A stretch of 64,000 nt of DNA, from contig CATXWM010000007.1 of assembly GCA_958403205.1 (NCBI GenBank), forward strand, positions 12,284-76,283. Direction: 5' to 3'. Positions 9,867 through 18,500 of the stretch are shown here, one piece after another (position 1 is the first letter of the stretch; each line of letters begins with the position of its first letter). The notes under the pieces were generated by a model. The model was not told the DNA's origin. It saw only the letters and a list, made by a program, of their open reading frames with translations, and did not search any database. This stretch comes from an uncultured Collinsella sp. (GTDB lineage Bacteria > Actinomycetota > Coriobacteriia > Coriobacteriales > Coriobacteriaceae). The position numbers were made by a program, and so were the translations under genes.

Positions 9867-10319
9867 TTAGAACGGGATGTCCTCATCGTAGACGTCGACC
9901 GCGGGCGGCGTAGCCACCGGTGCGGCAGGACGTGCTGCGGGCGCGGGAGCTGCGGGGGCGTAACCGCCCTGATCGTAGCCACCCTGGCCACCACGGGAGC
10001 TCATAAACTCGATCTCATCGACGATGACCTCAAGCTTGCTCCGGCGCTGGCCGTCGCGCTCCCAAGAGCTGTAGCGCAGCTTGCCCTCGATCGCGACCTT
10101 GTTTCCCTTTGCCAGGAAACGGCTCACGGCCTCGGCGCGGGTGCCGAACATGGTGCAGTCGACAAAGTTGGGATAGTCCTCCCACTCGCCAGTCTGCGCG
10201 TTGCGGCGACGATCGTTCACGGCGACGCCAAAGGACAGAACCTGGGTTCCGCCGGCGGTGGCGCGCAGCTCGGGATCGCGGGTGAGGTTACCGGTGATGT
10301 TCACTCGATTGATGCTCAT
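9867..10319 (-). CDS. ssb: Single-stranded DNA-binding protein
   Basis: A 150-residue SSB. Residues 1-108 form the OB fold (MSINRVNITGNLTRDPELR, FVDCTMFGTRAE, KVAIEGKLRYSSWERDGQRR). A Gly/Ala/Pro-rich linker follows, and the protein ends in the acidic tip DEDIPF that docks repair and replication partners. It sits between rpsF and rpsR, the usual context of the essential SSB. Confidence 0.96.
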   Translation of the reverse strand: MSINRVNITGNLTRDPELRATAGGTQVLSFGVAVNDRRRNAQTGEWEDYPNFVDCTMFGTRAEAVSRFLAKGNKVAIEGKLRYSSWERDGQRRSKLEVIVDEIEFMSSRGGQGGYDQGGYAPAAPAPAARPAAPVATPPAVDVYDEDIPF

Positions 10320-10367
10320 AACTCACTACTTCCTCTTGGGGCACAAGCCCAGTCCAAAACGACAGTC

Positions 10368-10661
10368 TTACTCCTGGTCGTCGCGACGGACGATCATGTG
10401 GCGGACCACAGCGTCGGTGATGCGCAGGACGCGATCAAGCTCGGCGATCTGGGTAGGATCTGCGTGGAAGTTGATGAGGGTGTAGTCACCATCGGTGAGG
10501 TCGTTGATCTCGTAGGCGAGCTTGCGCTTGCCCCACTCGTCAACGGAGTCGACCTTGCCAGCGCCCTCAGCGATCGTGGTATCGATACGCTTCATAACAG
10601 CGAGACGAGTCTCGGGGTCGAGCGACGGGTCAACAAAGAACAGCAGTTCATAAGCCTTCAT
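10368..10661 (-). CDS. rpsF: 30S ribosomal protein S6
   Basis: A 97-residue S6 starting MKAYELLFFVDPSLDPETR, with the core KRKLAYEINDLTDGDYTLINF. The ATG at 10661 follows GAGGAGG; an in-frame ATG seven codons earlier would lack a site. It is the first gene of the S6-SSB-S18-L9 operon, with a good promoter and a leader hairpin upstream. Confidence 0.95.
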   Translation of the reverse strand: MKAYELLFFVDPSLDPETRLAVMKRIDTTIAEGAGKVDSVDEWGKRKLAYEINDLTDGDYTLINFHADPTQIAELDRVLRITDAVVRHMIVRRDDQE

Positions 10662-10687
10662 ATTGTCACCTCCTCTGGGCAAATGTG

Positions 10688-10716
10688 GCTTCAGGTCGTG
10701 AAGGTGCGCCTGAAGC
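10688..10716 (-). promoter_or_regulatory. Leader hairpin of the rpsF operon (possible S6:S18 autoregulatory site)
   Basis: The rpsF 5' leader folds as GCTTCAGG/CCTGAAGC around a 13-base loop with CACCTTC. Many bacteria regulate this operon by S6:S18 binding to a leader stem-loop. I cannot confirm the consensus bulge by eye, so this is only a candidate. Confidence 0.35.
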
Positions 10717-10732
10717 AGGAAAAGACTTGGTA

Positions 10733-10761
10733 ATAATATCTTTCAACCTCCCAGGCCGCAA
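10733..10761 (-). promoter_or_regulatory. Sigma-70 type promoter of the rpsF operon
   Basis: On the minus strand TTGCGG is followed after 17 bases by TATTAT, about 70 bases before the rpsF start. Confidence 0.6.
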
Positions 10762-10762
10762 G

Positions 10763-11122
10763 AATATGCAGCTACAACCTCATGACCTCCACATATGCCC
10801 ATGCTCGCACCACGTTTCATGCGCATTCCAACCAAATGCCGACCAAGAGCTTGACGGATTTGTGGACAAGATACGATGCCGCGGGGACAAGCTGAGCCAA
10901 GCCGCAGGTCAACGGGCACAAGGCTGTGGTCGCAAAATGCATACCAGCGGTCCACAGCACCACCCAAAGATTTTTAAATTCATTGCCAAGTCGCTTATGA
11001 ATACCCCTTTTGAACAATTGAGTTGATCAACCACGCTGGTCGGAAGCCGTTTTTTTGGCACCTCAAACCCCACTGCAACGCCAAGCGCGGCCGAGCGTTT
11101 TAAAAAATGCCAACTTTTCTGT
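10763..11122. other. Intergenic stretch without a supported gene
   Basis: Between the rpsF promoter and the tRNA-Ser promoter I see only short overlapping open frames on both strands with no ribosome sites or recognisable products. Confidence 0.5.
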
Positions 11123-11150
11123 TTGCACTTTGCGATTCCTCGTGTATACT
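11123..11150 (+). promoter_or_regulatory. Promoter of tRNA-Ser(GGA)
   Basis: TTGCAC and TATACT are separated by 16 bases and lie 17 bases before the tRNA. Confidence 0.7.
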
Positions 11151-11166
11151 GACTTTCGCATTTAAC

Positions 11167-11257
11167 GGAGAGTTGTCCGAGTGGCCGAAGGAGCACGATT
11201 GGAAATCGTGTAGGCGTCAAAAGCGTCTCCAGGGTTCAAATCCCTGACTCTCCGCCA
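11167..11257 (+). tRNA. tRNA-Ser(GGA)
   Basis: The cloverleaf begins GGAGAGT and closes ACTCTCC. The anticodon loop is TTGGAAA, there is a long variable arm as expected for serine, the T loop is TTCAAAT, and CCA is encoded. Confidence 0.96.
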
Positions 11258-11266
11258 GTTAATTCC

Positions 11267-11296
11267 AAAGCAGGCCTTCGAGCCTGCTTTGTTTTT
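11267..11296 (+). terminator. Terminator after tRNA-Ser(GGA)
   Basis: AAAGCAGGC pairs with GCCTGCTTT around CTTCGA and is followed by GTTTTT. Confidence 0.85.
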
Positions 11297-11305
11297 ACCC
11301 CACGC

Positions 11306-11396
11306 GGAGGGGTGGCAGAGTGGTTGAATGCGGCGGTCTCGAAAACCGTTTGGCCTGTATAAGGTCACGAGGGTTCGAATCCCTCCTCCTCCGCCA
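11306..11396 (+). tRNA. tRNA-Ser(CGA)
   Basis: Acceptor GGAGGGG/CTCCTCC has one G-U pair. The anticodon loop is CTCGAAA, with a long variable arm, T loop TTCGAAT and an encoded CCA. Its last 20 internal bases reappear inverted downstream. Confidence 0.96.
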
Positions 11397-11407
11397 TTAG
11401 ATGGTAT

Positions 11408-11438
11408 GAGCCCCAGCAATGGGGCTTTTTTCTTTTTG
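11408..11438 (+). terminator. Terminator after tRNA-Ser(CGA)
   Basis: AGCCCC/GGGGCT stem with loop AGCAAT, then a long T-rich tail. Confidence 0.85.
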
Positions 11439-11458
11439 GGCACATTTCAATTACGCGC

Positions 11459-11593
11459 AGGAGGAGGGATTCGAACCCGCCAGGGCGCGGAGCGTAAAGA
11501 AGACGCGCCAGTGGCGCGTCTTTAGCGCAGCGCGGTCGGCGTAAGCCGATCGGATAAATTTTGAGCGCTGCTCAAAATTTAGACATCCCTCCT
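11459..11593 (+). repeat. tRNA-end-flanked triple-hairpin element, copy 1
   Basis: The 5' boundary is a 20-base exact inverted copy (11459-11478) of the T-arm and acceptor of the neighbouring tRNA-Ser(CGA) (11371-11390). The 3' boundary is ATCCCTCCT (11585-11593), a direct copy of tRNA sequence, so the ends form a 9-bp outer stem. Between them lie three hairpins: 11500-11522 (10 bp), 11533-11552 (8 bp, one G-U, loop GTAA) and 11556-11580 (11 bp). The order and the spacer CAGGGYGCG match the tRNA-Gly copy. No coding capacity. It could be a miniature mobile element or a structured RNA. Confidence 0.75.
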
Positions 11594-11758
11594 ATTCAGC
11601 CACGCCCCCATCGCGTTCAGCATCAACCCAGATCCCCAAACATGGTACCTACGCCCCCACCCAGTCCCGACCGTTTACCGAGCAATAGGGTCGCCACGCC
11701 CGCCAACCATGTACTATGTACGGGCATTGTCTAAACCTGCAATCAGAAGGACCCCATC
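11594..11758. other. Leader of the TRIC-like gene
   Basis: C-rich sequence with a possible -10 TACTAT near 11711; no convincing -35 and no other feature seen. Confidence 0.3.
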
Positions 11759-12448
11759 TTGCCCGTTGCCGCCGCTATGATCGTTACCGCACACGCCTCG
11801 GATGCCATGGTCGCCATCCCGTTTTGGCTCGAGATGTTCGCCGTCGTCGCGGCATCGATCTCGGGCGTGTTAGTCGCACGCGAGCACAAACTCGACCTGG
11901 TAGGCGCCGTCGCGCTCGCCGTGGTCTGTGGACTGGGCGGCGGTCTTTTGCGCGATATGACGCTCCAGGTCGGCAACGTCTACATCCTCAACCAGCCGAT
12001 GGCGCTCCCGCTTTCCATTGCCACGGCAGCCATCATCTATATTTTCCCGGCAATCGTCGACAAGCCCGAAAAACTCATTCCCCTGCTCGATATCATCTCG
12101 GTCGGCATCTACGCCGCCACCGGAGCGGACAAGGCGCTTGTCTACGGCTTTGCGCCGGCGGTGTGCATCATGATGGGCTTTTTCACCGCGGTGGGCGGCG
12201 GCATGTTGCGAGATGGTTTTATGGGTGTGGTGCCGGGTATCTTCCAGCGCACCAACCTCTATGCCATCGCGGCCATCGCCGGATCGGCAAGCTATGTTTG
12301 CCTTGTCATGAGCGGCTTGGTCAGCAATGTCGTCGCACTGGTCGTTTGCGTCGTGGTGACCATGGGACTGCGCTGGCTGTCGCTGCGCTTTGATATCAAA
12401 AGCCCCACCGAGGATGACATCGCACGCTTTTTGCACCGCAAAAAGTAG
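11759..12448 (+). CDS. TRIC/UPF0126 family membrane channel protein
   Basis: A 229-residue integral membrane protein with about seven helices. Two paired repeats carry the family glycine motifs, GLGGGLLRDMTL (about 59-70) and AVGGGMLRDGFMG (about 142-154), as in the bacterial YadS/TRIC group of trimeric potassium-permeable channels. The start is a TTG at 11759 with AGAAGG eight bases upstream. It is followed 106 bases later by a bactofilin-like gene on the same strand. Confidence 0.88.
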   Translation: MPVAAAMIVTAHASDAMVAIPFWLEMFAVVAASISGVLVAREHKLDLVGAVALAVVCGLGGGLLRDMTLQVGNVYILNQPMALPLSIATAAIIYIFPAIVDKPEKLIPLLDIISVGIYAATGADKALVYGFAPAVCIMMGFFTAVGGGMLRDGFMGVVPGIFQRTNLYAIAAIAGSASYVCLVMSGLVSNVVALVVCVVVTMGLRWLSLRFDIKSPTEDDIARFLHRKK

Positions 12449-12554
12449 GTGGCGCGGACTCATCCTTCGAAATGCAACCGAGAGGTTCTTTTAGAGCGCC
12501 CACGCGTTGGGTACCCTGTTAGGTGCATGTCGAGCATCTGACGAAGGATTCACT

Positions 12555-13700
12555 ATGCCCTGTAATCAATTCCCGTCGACCCAGCGCCGCAAAGCGTGGG
12601 GCCGCATCACGATCTTATTCGCGTTCATCGCTCTAGCGGTCACCGCACTTCCCACGGCGTCGTTCGCCGGCACGGACACCGCAGGCAACGTACTTGCGAC
12701 CGACAATGACGCCAATTCGTCCGGCGTCGAAGGTGACCTGTACTGGGCAGGTCAGGCCCTCAACTTGGACGATGCGTCCATCGGCCGCGACATAATTGCA
12801 GCAGGCGAGAGCCTCTCCATCCGCGACTGCACGGTGGGCGGCGCCGTCCGCTTGGCGGCGCGCACCATCGACATTGCCAAGACTACGGTTGATGGCAGCG
12901 TCACGGTCGTCGGTCAGCACGTCGTACTCAATTCCGACAGCACCGCCAACTGTTTCTACGCGATAGGCGAGACGGTTGCCCTGCGCGGCTCCACCAAGTC
13001 GGCAGCGCTTGCGGGCGACACGGTGACCATCGATGGCACCGTCGAGGGCGATGTCGAGGTTTGGGCCGACAAGCTCATCCTGGGCAAAAACGCCCACATC
13101 ACCGGCACCGTGAACGCGCACGTCTCCGAGGACCCCGAGCGCGCCGCGGGAGCCGAGGTCGGCGCGCTCAAGATCGACCGCACCGAGAACGAGGATACTT
13201 CCACCGTTAACGATGTCATCGGCGGTATCGTCGCCGCGGCACTCTCGACCTGCTTTGTCGCTCTGCTGCTCGAGCTCGTCTTCCCGCGTGCGACTGCCAG
13301 CGCCGCCGGCATGCTCCACCAGCACCCCACGCCCCTGTGGGTGAGCGGTCTTCTGGGTACGATTGCTATCGTCCCCGCCGTCCTACTGCTGATTATCTCT
13401 ATCGCCGGTCTGTCGCTTGCCGGAGCCCTCTTGTGCGGCGTTATCGGCATCGCGTTGGTGTCGAGTGCCTTTGCGGGGTGTGCGATCGTCCGCATGGTCG
13501 GACACAACCAGAACCGCTACGCCATGGCAGCCGTGGGTGGCATCGCCGCGGGCACGCTTACGGCAATCCCCCTCGTAGGCGATTTCATCAGCGGTGTGGC
13601 CTTTGTCTTTATGCTCGGCTACATCATCCAAATCATCTGGCGCAACGCCCACCTCAAGCCGCAGCAGCCGGCTAACATGCCAGGACTCCCCACCGCTTAG
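12555..13700 (+). CDS. Secreted/membrane protein with bactofilin-like (polymer-forming) repeats
   Basis: A 381-residue protein. A signal peptide ends near SFAGT (about residue 39). A beta-helical bactofilin-like repeat follows (about 60-190, with short strands such as GRDIIAAGESLSI, VDGSVTVVGQHVVL, VEGDVEVWADKLILG). Four to five hydrophobic helices make up the C-terminal half. Such proteins assemble without nucleotides; here the repeat would face outward if the signal is used. ATG at 12555 is chosen over an upstream ATG at 12507 because GAAGGA precedes it. Confidence 0.75.
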   Translation: MPCNQFPSTQRRKAWGRITILFAFIALAVTALPTASFAGTDTAGNVLATDNDANSSGVEGDLYWAGQALNLDDASIGRDIIAAGESLSIRDCTVGGAVRLAARTIDIAKTTVDGSVTVVGQHVVLNSDSTANCFYAIGETVALRGSTKSAALAGDTVTIDGTVEGDVEVWADKLILGKNAHITGTVNAHVSEDPERAAGAEVGALKIDRTENEDTSTVNDVIGGIVAAALSTCFVALLLELVFPRATASAAGMLHQHPTPLWVSGLLGTIAIVPAVLLLIISIAGLSLAGALLCGVIGIALVSSAFAGCAIVRMVGHNQNRYAMAAVGGIAAGTLTAIPLVGDFISGVAFVFMLGYIIQIIWRNAHLKPQQPANMPGLPTA

Positions 13701-13711
13701 CCACCAACCAC

Positions 13712-13763
13712 CACAAAGGGGACAAGCACCTTTGTGATGATGCAGAGGGGTCGGGTTACTTTG
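13712..13763. repeat. Pair of REP-like hairpins
   Basis: The first is CACAAAGG/CCTTTGTG around a loop with GGACAAG (13712-13736). The second is GCAGAG/CTTTGC around GGGTCGGGTTA (13742-13763), imperfect. Adjacent small hairpins with loops of this kind resemble REP sequences moved by RAYT transposases; no such gene is in the window. Confidence 0.45.
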
Positions 13764-13773
13764 CACCAACAAA

Positions 13774-13818
13774 CGAAGCGGGGCACCCGATCGCATCGAC
13801 CGAGTGCCCCGCTTTTCT
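13774..13818 (+). terminator. Terminator after the bactofilin-like gene
   Basis: AAGCGGGGCACCCG pairs with CGAGTGCCCCGCTT (one mismatch) and is followed by TTCTT. It may serve both converging genes. Confidence 0.75.
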
Positions 13819-13926
13819 TGGAGGGTTCTCTAGTAACTTTTTCAAAACCAATGATCATCAGGCCGATGGACCTGCGCGTCACTCGCTACGGAGGCAGTAC
13901 GCCATTGAACAAAAAAGGGGGGACAA

Positions 13927-15570
13927 TTATTTTTCACGGCGACCTCCTCCCCACTTGATGACGAGCGCGACAACAATAGCCGCCACTCCGATGGCAGCCA
14001 AAACCGCCACCAGCACCAACGTTCTATCTCCCGTCGAGGGCATAAAGTCTCGACTTGCTTCTTTACTTGGAGTGTTGAGCACCGACAGTTCAATCAAACC
14101 CGTCCCGGCATCGGCGGTATCAACCCGCAGAGAGCTTTCGGCCGACACGGTCACTTTGGGCTTCGCAGCTGCCACCTGCTTAACGTCCAGGCCCTCGGCC
14201 GTAACCGTTACCGTTCGTTTGCCCTCAAAGGCGGTGTATCCCTTGGGTGCCGCGATTTCCTCGACGGTATAGACGCCCGCGTCCACGCCGGTCAATTCCA
14301 CATGGCCATCCGCGCCCGTGGTGACGCACACGTCGGCATCCGTCGACCACGTGCCATCAGCCGTTAGGATGCGCCCGCGGTCATCGATGATGTGCAGCTT
14401 GGCGCCCGCGAGCGGTTTATCGTCCGAGCTTGAGCGCTTGATCAGACTGAGTCCCCAGGTGTAGGCGCACGCGTCATCGCTCGGCGTGCGGGTGAATCTG
14501 GCGTCGCCGGACTGATCGGCGAGGGGAGAGCGCGGGTAACGCAGGTAGACCTCATTGGGGTTGCCCTTGATAGCGCCTCGATTGCAGTTGGCCCCCAACG
14601 GCGCATTGTAGACAGCAACCACGCGGGCGCCCGCGGCGAAGGCGTCGGCCCCGCCGAGCGCGGAGACCAGGTCGCCGGTGCGCACGGTGAAGGCATTGCC
14701 CTCGACCGAGACCTTGCACCGTGAAGTTATGTCTGTCCACCCTTTAGCCGGCGTCGAGTTGGCGTTACCGCCCTCACATGCGACGGCGTCAAAGCCGCCG
14801 TCCGCGCCCGCCGCCACGTACACGTGCATGCTCGCGGCGACTTTGGAGGGGTCGAGCCCCGCGCTCATGGTGTCGACGAACCGCACCGTATAGGTGTCGT
14901 AGGCGGTGAGCCCGGCCGGGACCGCGGCCGAGAGGCGCCAGTACAGGTCGTCGCCCACCGTGGCGTCGGCGGCCTTGCCCCAGGCGGCGGTGCTGTCCTC
15001 CAGCACGTGCTTGGCGACCTTGGGGGTCGCGGCCTTGGGCTTGACGGTGACGGCGCTGCCTCCGACCAAGGCCATGACCGGCGCGGTGCCGGCCTCACCC
15101 TGGGCGATGGCGTCGTCGTCGGCGACGATGAGCCAGTAGCCGCAGGGCAGCTCGGCCGCCGTGCCCGCGTTAAGGGCCACAGAAGTTGCGTCGGCATTGC
15201 AAATCGCACGGGCGAGCTTTGCCGTCAGTGCGGTCGTCATATACCCGTCGGCATTCAGCCACTCGGCAGCCGCTTGCGCCGTCGATGCCGAGTTATCAAA
15301 CCCTGCATCGTGAAGCACGGGAAGGGCAGCTTGGCGAACGGCGTCATTTGCCCACGTTACGTCAGTTGCGATCTTTTGGTCGGCATTGGCGTCGTCGACA
15401 ACGGTCGCCGAAAAAAGCTGATACGCGTCATACCGCGTCGCAACTGTACCGTCCACCGTAATAGCTCCGGTACCGACAGCATGAGCCGTCCCAGGGGCAA
15501 TCGCAAAAGAGAATACGGCAACGATGACTATCACCGCGACGGTCAGCATATGACGGAGTGGCTTACTCAT
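13927..15570 (-). CDS. Sortase-anchored pilin-like surface protein (MPSTG motif)
   Basis: A 547-residue exported protein with a signal peptide ending APGTAHAV. A fimbrial isopeptide-type domain (about 190-350) contains the segment VTVKPK at the place of a pilin lysine motif. A Cna-B/SpaA domain (about 365-470) ends in the E-box-like YTVEEIAAPKGYT. The sorting signal is MPSTGD at about 510 with a hydrophobic stretch and KWGGGRREK tail. It starts inside the stop codon of the upstream adhesin gene (ATGAGTAA, 8-base overlap), so translation is likely coupled. The start at 15570 gives the best signal peptide. No sortase gene is present. Confidence 0.82.
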   Translation of the reverse strand: MSKPLRHMLTVAVIVIVAVFSFAIAPGTAHAVGTGAITVDGTVATRYDAYQLFSATVVDDANADQKIATDVTWANDAVRQAALPVLHDAGFDNSASTAQAAAEWLNADGYMTTALTAKLARAICNADATSVALNAGTAAELPCGYWLIVADDDAIAQGEAGTAPVMALVGGSAVTVKPKAATPKVAKHVLEDSTAAWGKAADATVGDDLYWRLSAAVPAGLTAYDTYTVRFVDTMSAGLDPSKVAASMHVYVAAGADGGFDAVACEGGNANSTPAKGWTDITSRCKVSVEGNAFTVRTGDLVSALGGADAFAAGARVVAVYNAPLGANCNRGAIKGNPNEVYLRYPRSPLADQSGDARFTRTPSDDACAYTWGLSLIKRSSSDDKPLAGAKLHIIDDRGRILTADGTWSTDADVCVTTGADGHVELTGVDAGVYTVEEIAAPKGYTAFEGKRTVTVTAEGLDVKQVAAAKPKVTVSAESSLRVDTADAGTGLIELSVLNTPSKEASRDFMPSTGDRTLVLVAVLAAIGVAAIVVALVIKWGGGRREK

Positions 15571-18500
15571 GGCGACTGCCTCGATCAAGATCACGGTGGC
15601 GACGAGCATGCATCCATGTCGCAGCAAAACACAGCATCGAAGCGCCGGCCAGATACGTCATAGTCAAGCCAGCACCGCCCGCCTCAGGAAGCGTGGTCGA
15701 GTACCTGTTGGTAAAAGTCGGCGGGGTCGGGGTGTCGGTATCGTCGTAGGTGACGACAGTGTTGAGTTTCCCTTCGCCGTTAGTCACAACAACCTTAACC
15801 TTGTGCACGGTCGTGTCGTAGGTGATGTGGTCCTTGACGTTGTTCTCGTCGGCACCCTCGGGAATGACCTCGGAGATGGTGTACTCATAGATCCCCATCT
15901 TGGTGTAATCCAAGACAAAGTTAATATCACCATCCGCACCGTTCCTGATGGTTTGGAGAACCCTACCGGTCTTCTTGTCCTTGAGCACAAACCCGAACTG
16001 GCTTTCTTGCAAGGTCGAGCCTTTGAGCATCTTGGTGGCAGAAATTGTAGCTTGACCGCTATAGGGCGCATCACAGACCGTGATGTCGGTGCTCGCCGTT
16101 GGGGTGTCAATGTCGACGCCCTTTGCCCTCAGCTCTTCTGCCTTAGCAAGGGCCTTCTGATAGTCGTCCTCATTGTTGCCTTTGAGCAGAATCCACACCG
16201 GTTTAGAGATAACGTTGTATCCGCTCGGCGCCTTGGTCTCCTCAAGGCAATACAACTTGTAGGCTTCCATCTTTTGCGTAGCATTGCCGAACTTTACCGT
16301 GCCCTTTTCGTCTGTTTCAGCACTCCGGATCAGCGTTTTCGCAGAATCGAGGCCGGAATCCAAGGCCTTATCCATATTGACCTCATAGAGCGTGAACTCA
16401 GCACCGGGCAGTTTTTTTGTGATATCGCTCTCGTCGACCTTGGTAATCGTTACGCCGTAACCGCTACCACCAGCCGAACCGGACACCTTTTGAATAACCC
16501 AGTCTTTTGAATGGACCGTATCACCGTCGTAGACACCCGTAAGCGACGCTTTGTTGCTCAGAGAAACCGTTTCCCCTTCGTTACCCGCAGGAATGACCTC
16601 ATACTCAACTTTGAGATATTCCTTATCGGGCACGCGGAGCGTCATCTTTGTGCACGCCGCGCCGTTTTCATCTTCAATGGTCCTAGCGGAAACGGGGCAT
16701 TCGTCAGAGCCAAGCAACTTCCAGCCTGTCCCATCGTATTGGGACACATTGACCGAATCCGTCACCAGCGTGCACTTCGCGTCCATAATGTCGAAGAGCT
16801 CGAGATAGTCACTGTCGCTCTTAAGGTTGACTGCCGATTCGTTAACCAAGATGGTGTACTTGATACGGTTGCTGCTAGCGACCTGATCTCCGGTCTTTTG
16901 CAGTACGTTGTTCTTAATGGCGACGGTTCCACTACCGGAGTCGAACTTCTTGTTCCCCGACTCGGCACTGGCTGAGTTGGTGAACTTCACCTCGTTCTTA
17001 GAGGTATCGAGCTCACCGCGCTTGACCGCCGTCTGATACGTAAGTTCGGCGTAACCAGCATAGTTGCCGAGCGCCGTCGTGGGGATGGAGAAGGTAACGG
17101 TGCCTTTGTCATCACTGACGTTCGCAAGGGGTAGGCTGTCTGCGACGGTCTTCTTTCGCTGGGCGGTACCGTTATACGCTTTCTGGTCATACGGATTCTG
17201 AAACAGCGAGTATTTAGCAGACCCCGGCACATAGCTCATACCGCTCGGTAGTGTGTCCACAACGTTCAGCGGTTGGTTATCAAGCTTGCCGGCGCCGTAA
17301 CACTCTCCGCTTGGCGTCTTGCCCCTGTTGGCATAAACCGTCCAGTCAACGATCCACGCGCCCTTCTCCTTAGATCCGTCGATTTTGCTCCAGTCGAAAT
17401 CCCCCTTCCAAGAAACTGCAGTCTTCGACGAAGGCTTCTCGACCCCAGGAGTCGAGTTTGCATCGACATAGTAATAGATATATTCCGTGAAATACTTAGT
17501 ACCGCTTACTTCCACTGATGCAAAATTGGAGTACCAGCCAGGAAGCGCATCGGATTTTGTCTTATAAGTAATTACCGCATCCGGGTTATCTTTGAGCGCA
17601 CCCTTCACCCTATCGCTTATCCGAATGAACAGGTTGAAGTTTTTCTTGGTTCCAAACGACGTTGAATCACTGCCGCCTTCGAACCACCAATCGACGCCCT
17701 TCTCCAAAGGGACATCGCCGATTTTAATAGAATAGCTGTCGACGTCTGGGCCGATATTTTGGTTCCAGGCCGTCTGAAACGTATCGTAAACCTTGACCTC
17801 TGATGGATTCATTGCATTAACAATGGAGCCCAGTGCTATCCGAAGCTCCCAGGTTGCCTGACCTGTTGTCGCCGCATCAGAATCATTCACAAGTCTCTTT
17901 TTAATCTGCGTCCCCACCAACTTCGGCGTAAACGTGCCGCTGTCCGTGCCGGAAACGGAATTGTCGCGCGAGATACTCGCACTGTTGCTCACCGTGTCAT
18001 ATGAGTCTTGTTCTTTCATTTGGGTGTGATAAACAATGCGATAGGGCTGGTACTTATCCGCATCAGATAGACCTGAGAACGAATAGCTAAACGTTTTACC
18101 AGTGGGGCTATCGAGATCGCCACGGGCAATCTCGTCTTCCCCGTAGAGCCCCCTATAGACGATGTAATTACCCGTATACGTCTGCTTGTCGTCCAGCGTG
18201 TCGGTAAATGTATAGCCATTCATGTCGGTTTTGATATCACCGTTGTTGAGCGTGACCGTCCAGGTGATATCGGACGGCGTTCCGGTGCCATCGCTCTTGT
18301 TGATCATGTCATAGCGGAAATCATTTGCTAAACCTGGCTTTTCCAATCCACCTCTACGGTCTCCGCCCCATGTCCAGCTGGCATTGTTTTTTGAATCGTC
18401 AAGTTGGTTAATCCAAACTTTGTTGCCCACGGATACATCCGGGTTCATCACCGAATCATAGGTAATCGTATGAGTCCCTTTGGACAAGTTATCCAGGCTC

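Noticed and set aside
10763..11030. Overlapping short open frames upstream of the tRNA-Ser genes
   Set aside because: They lack ribosome sites, overlap on opposite strands and show no family features.
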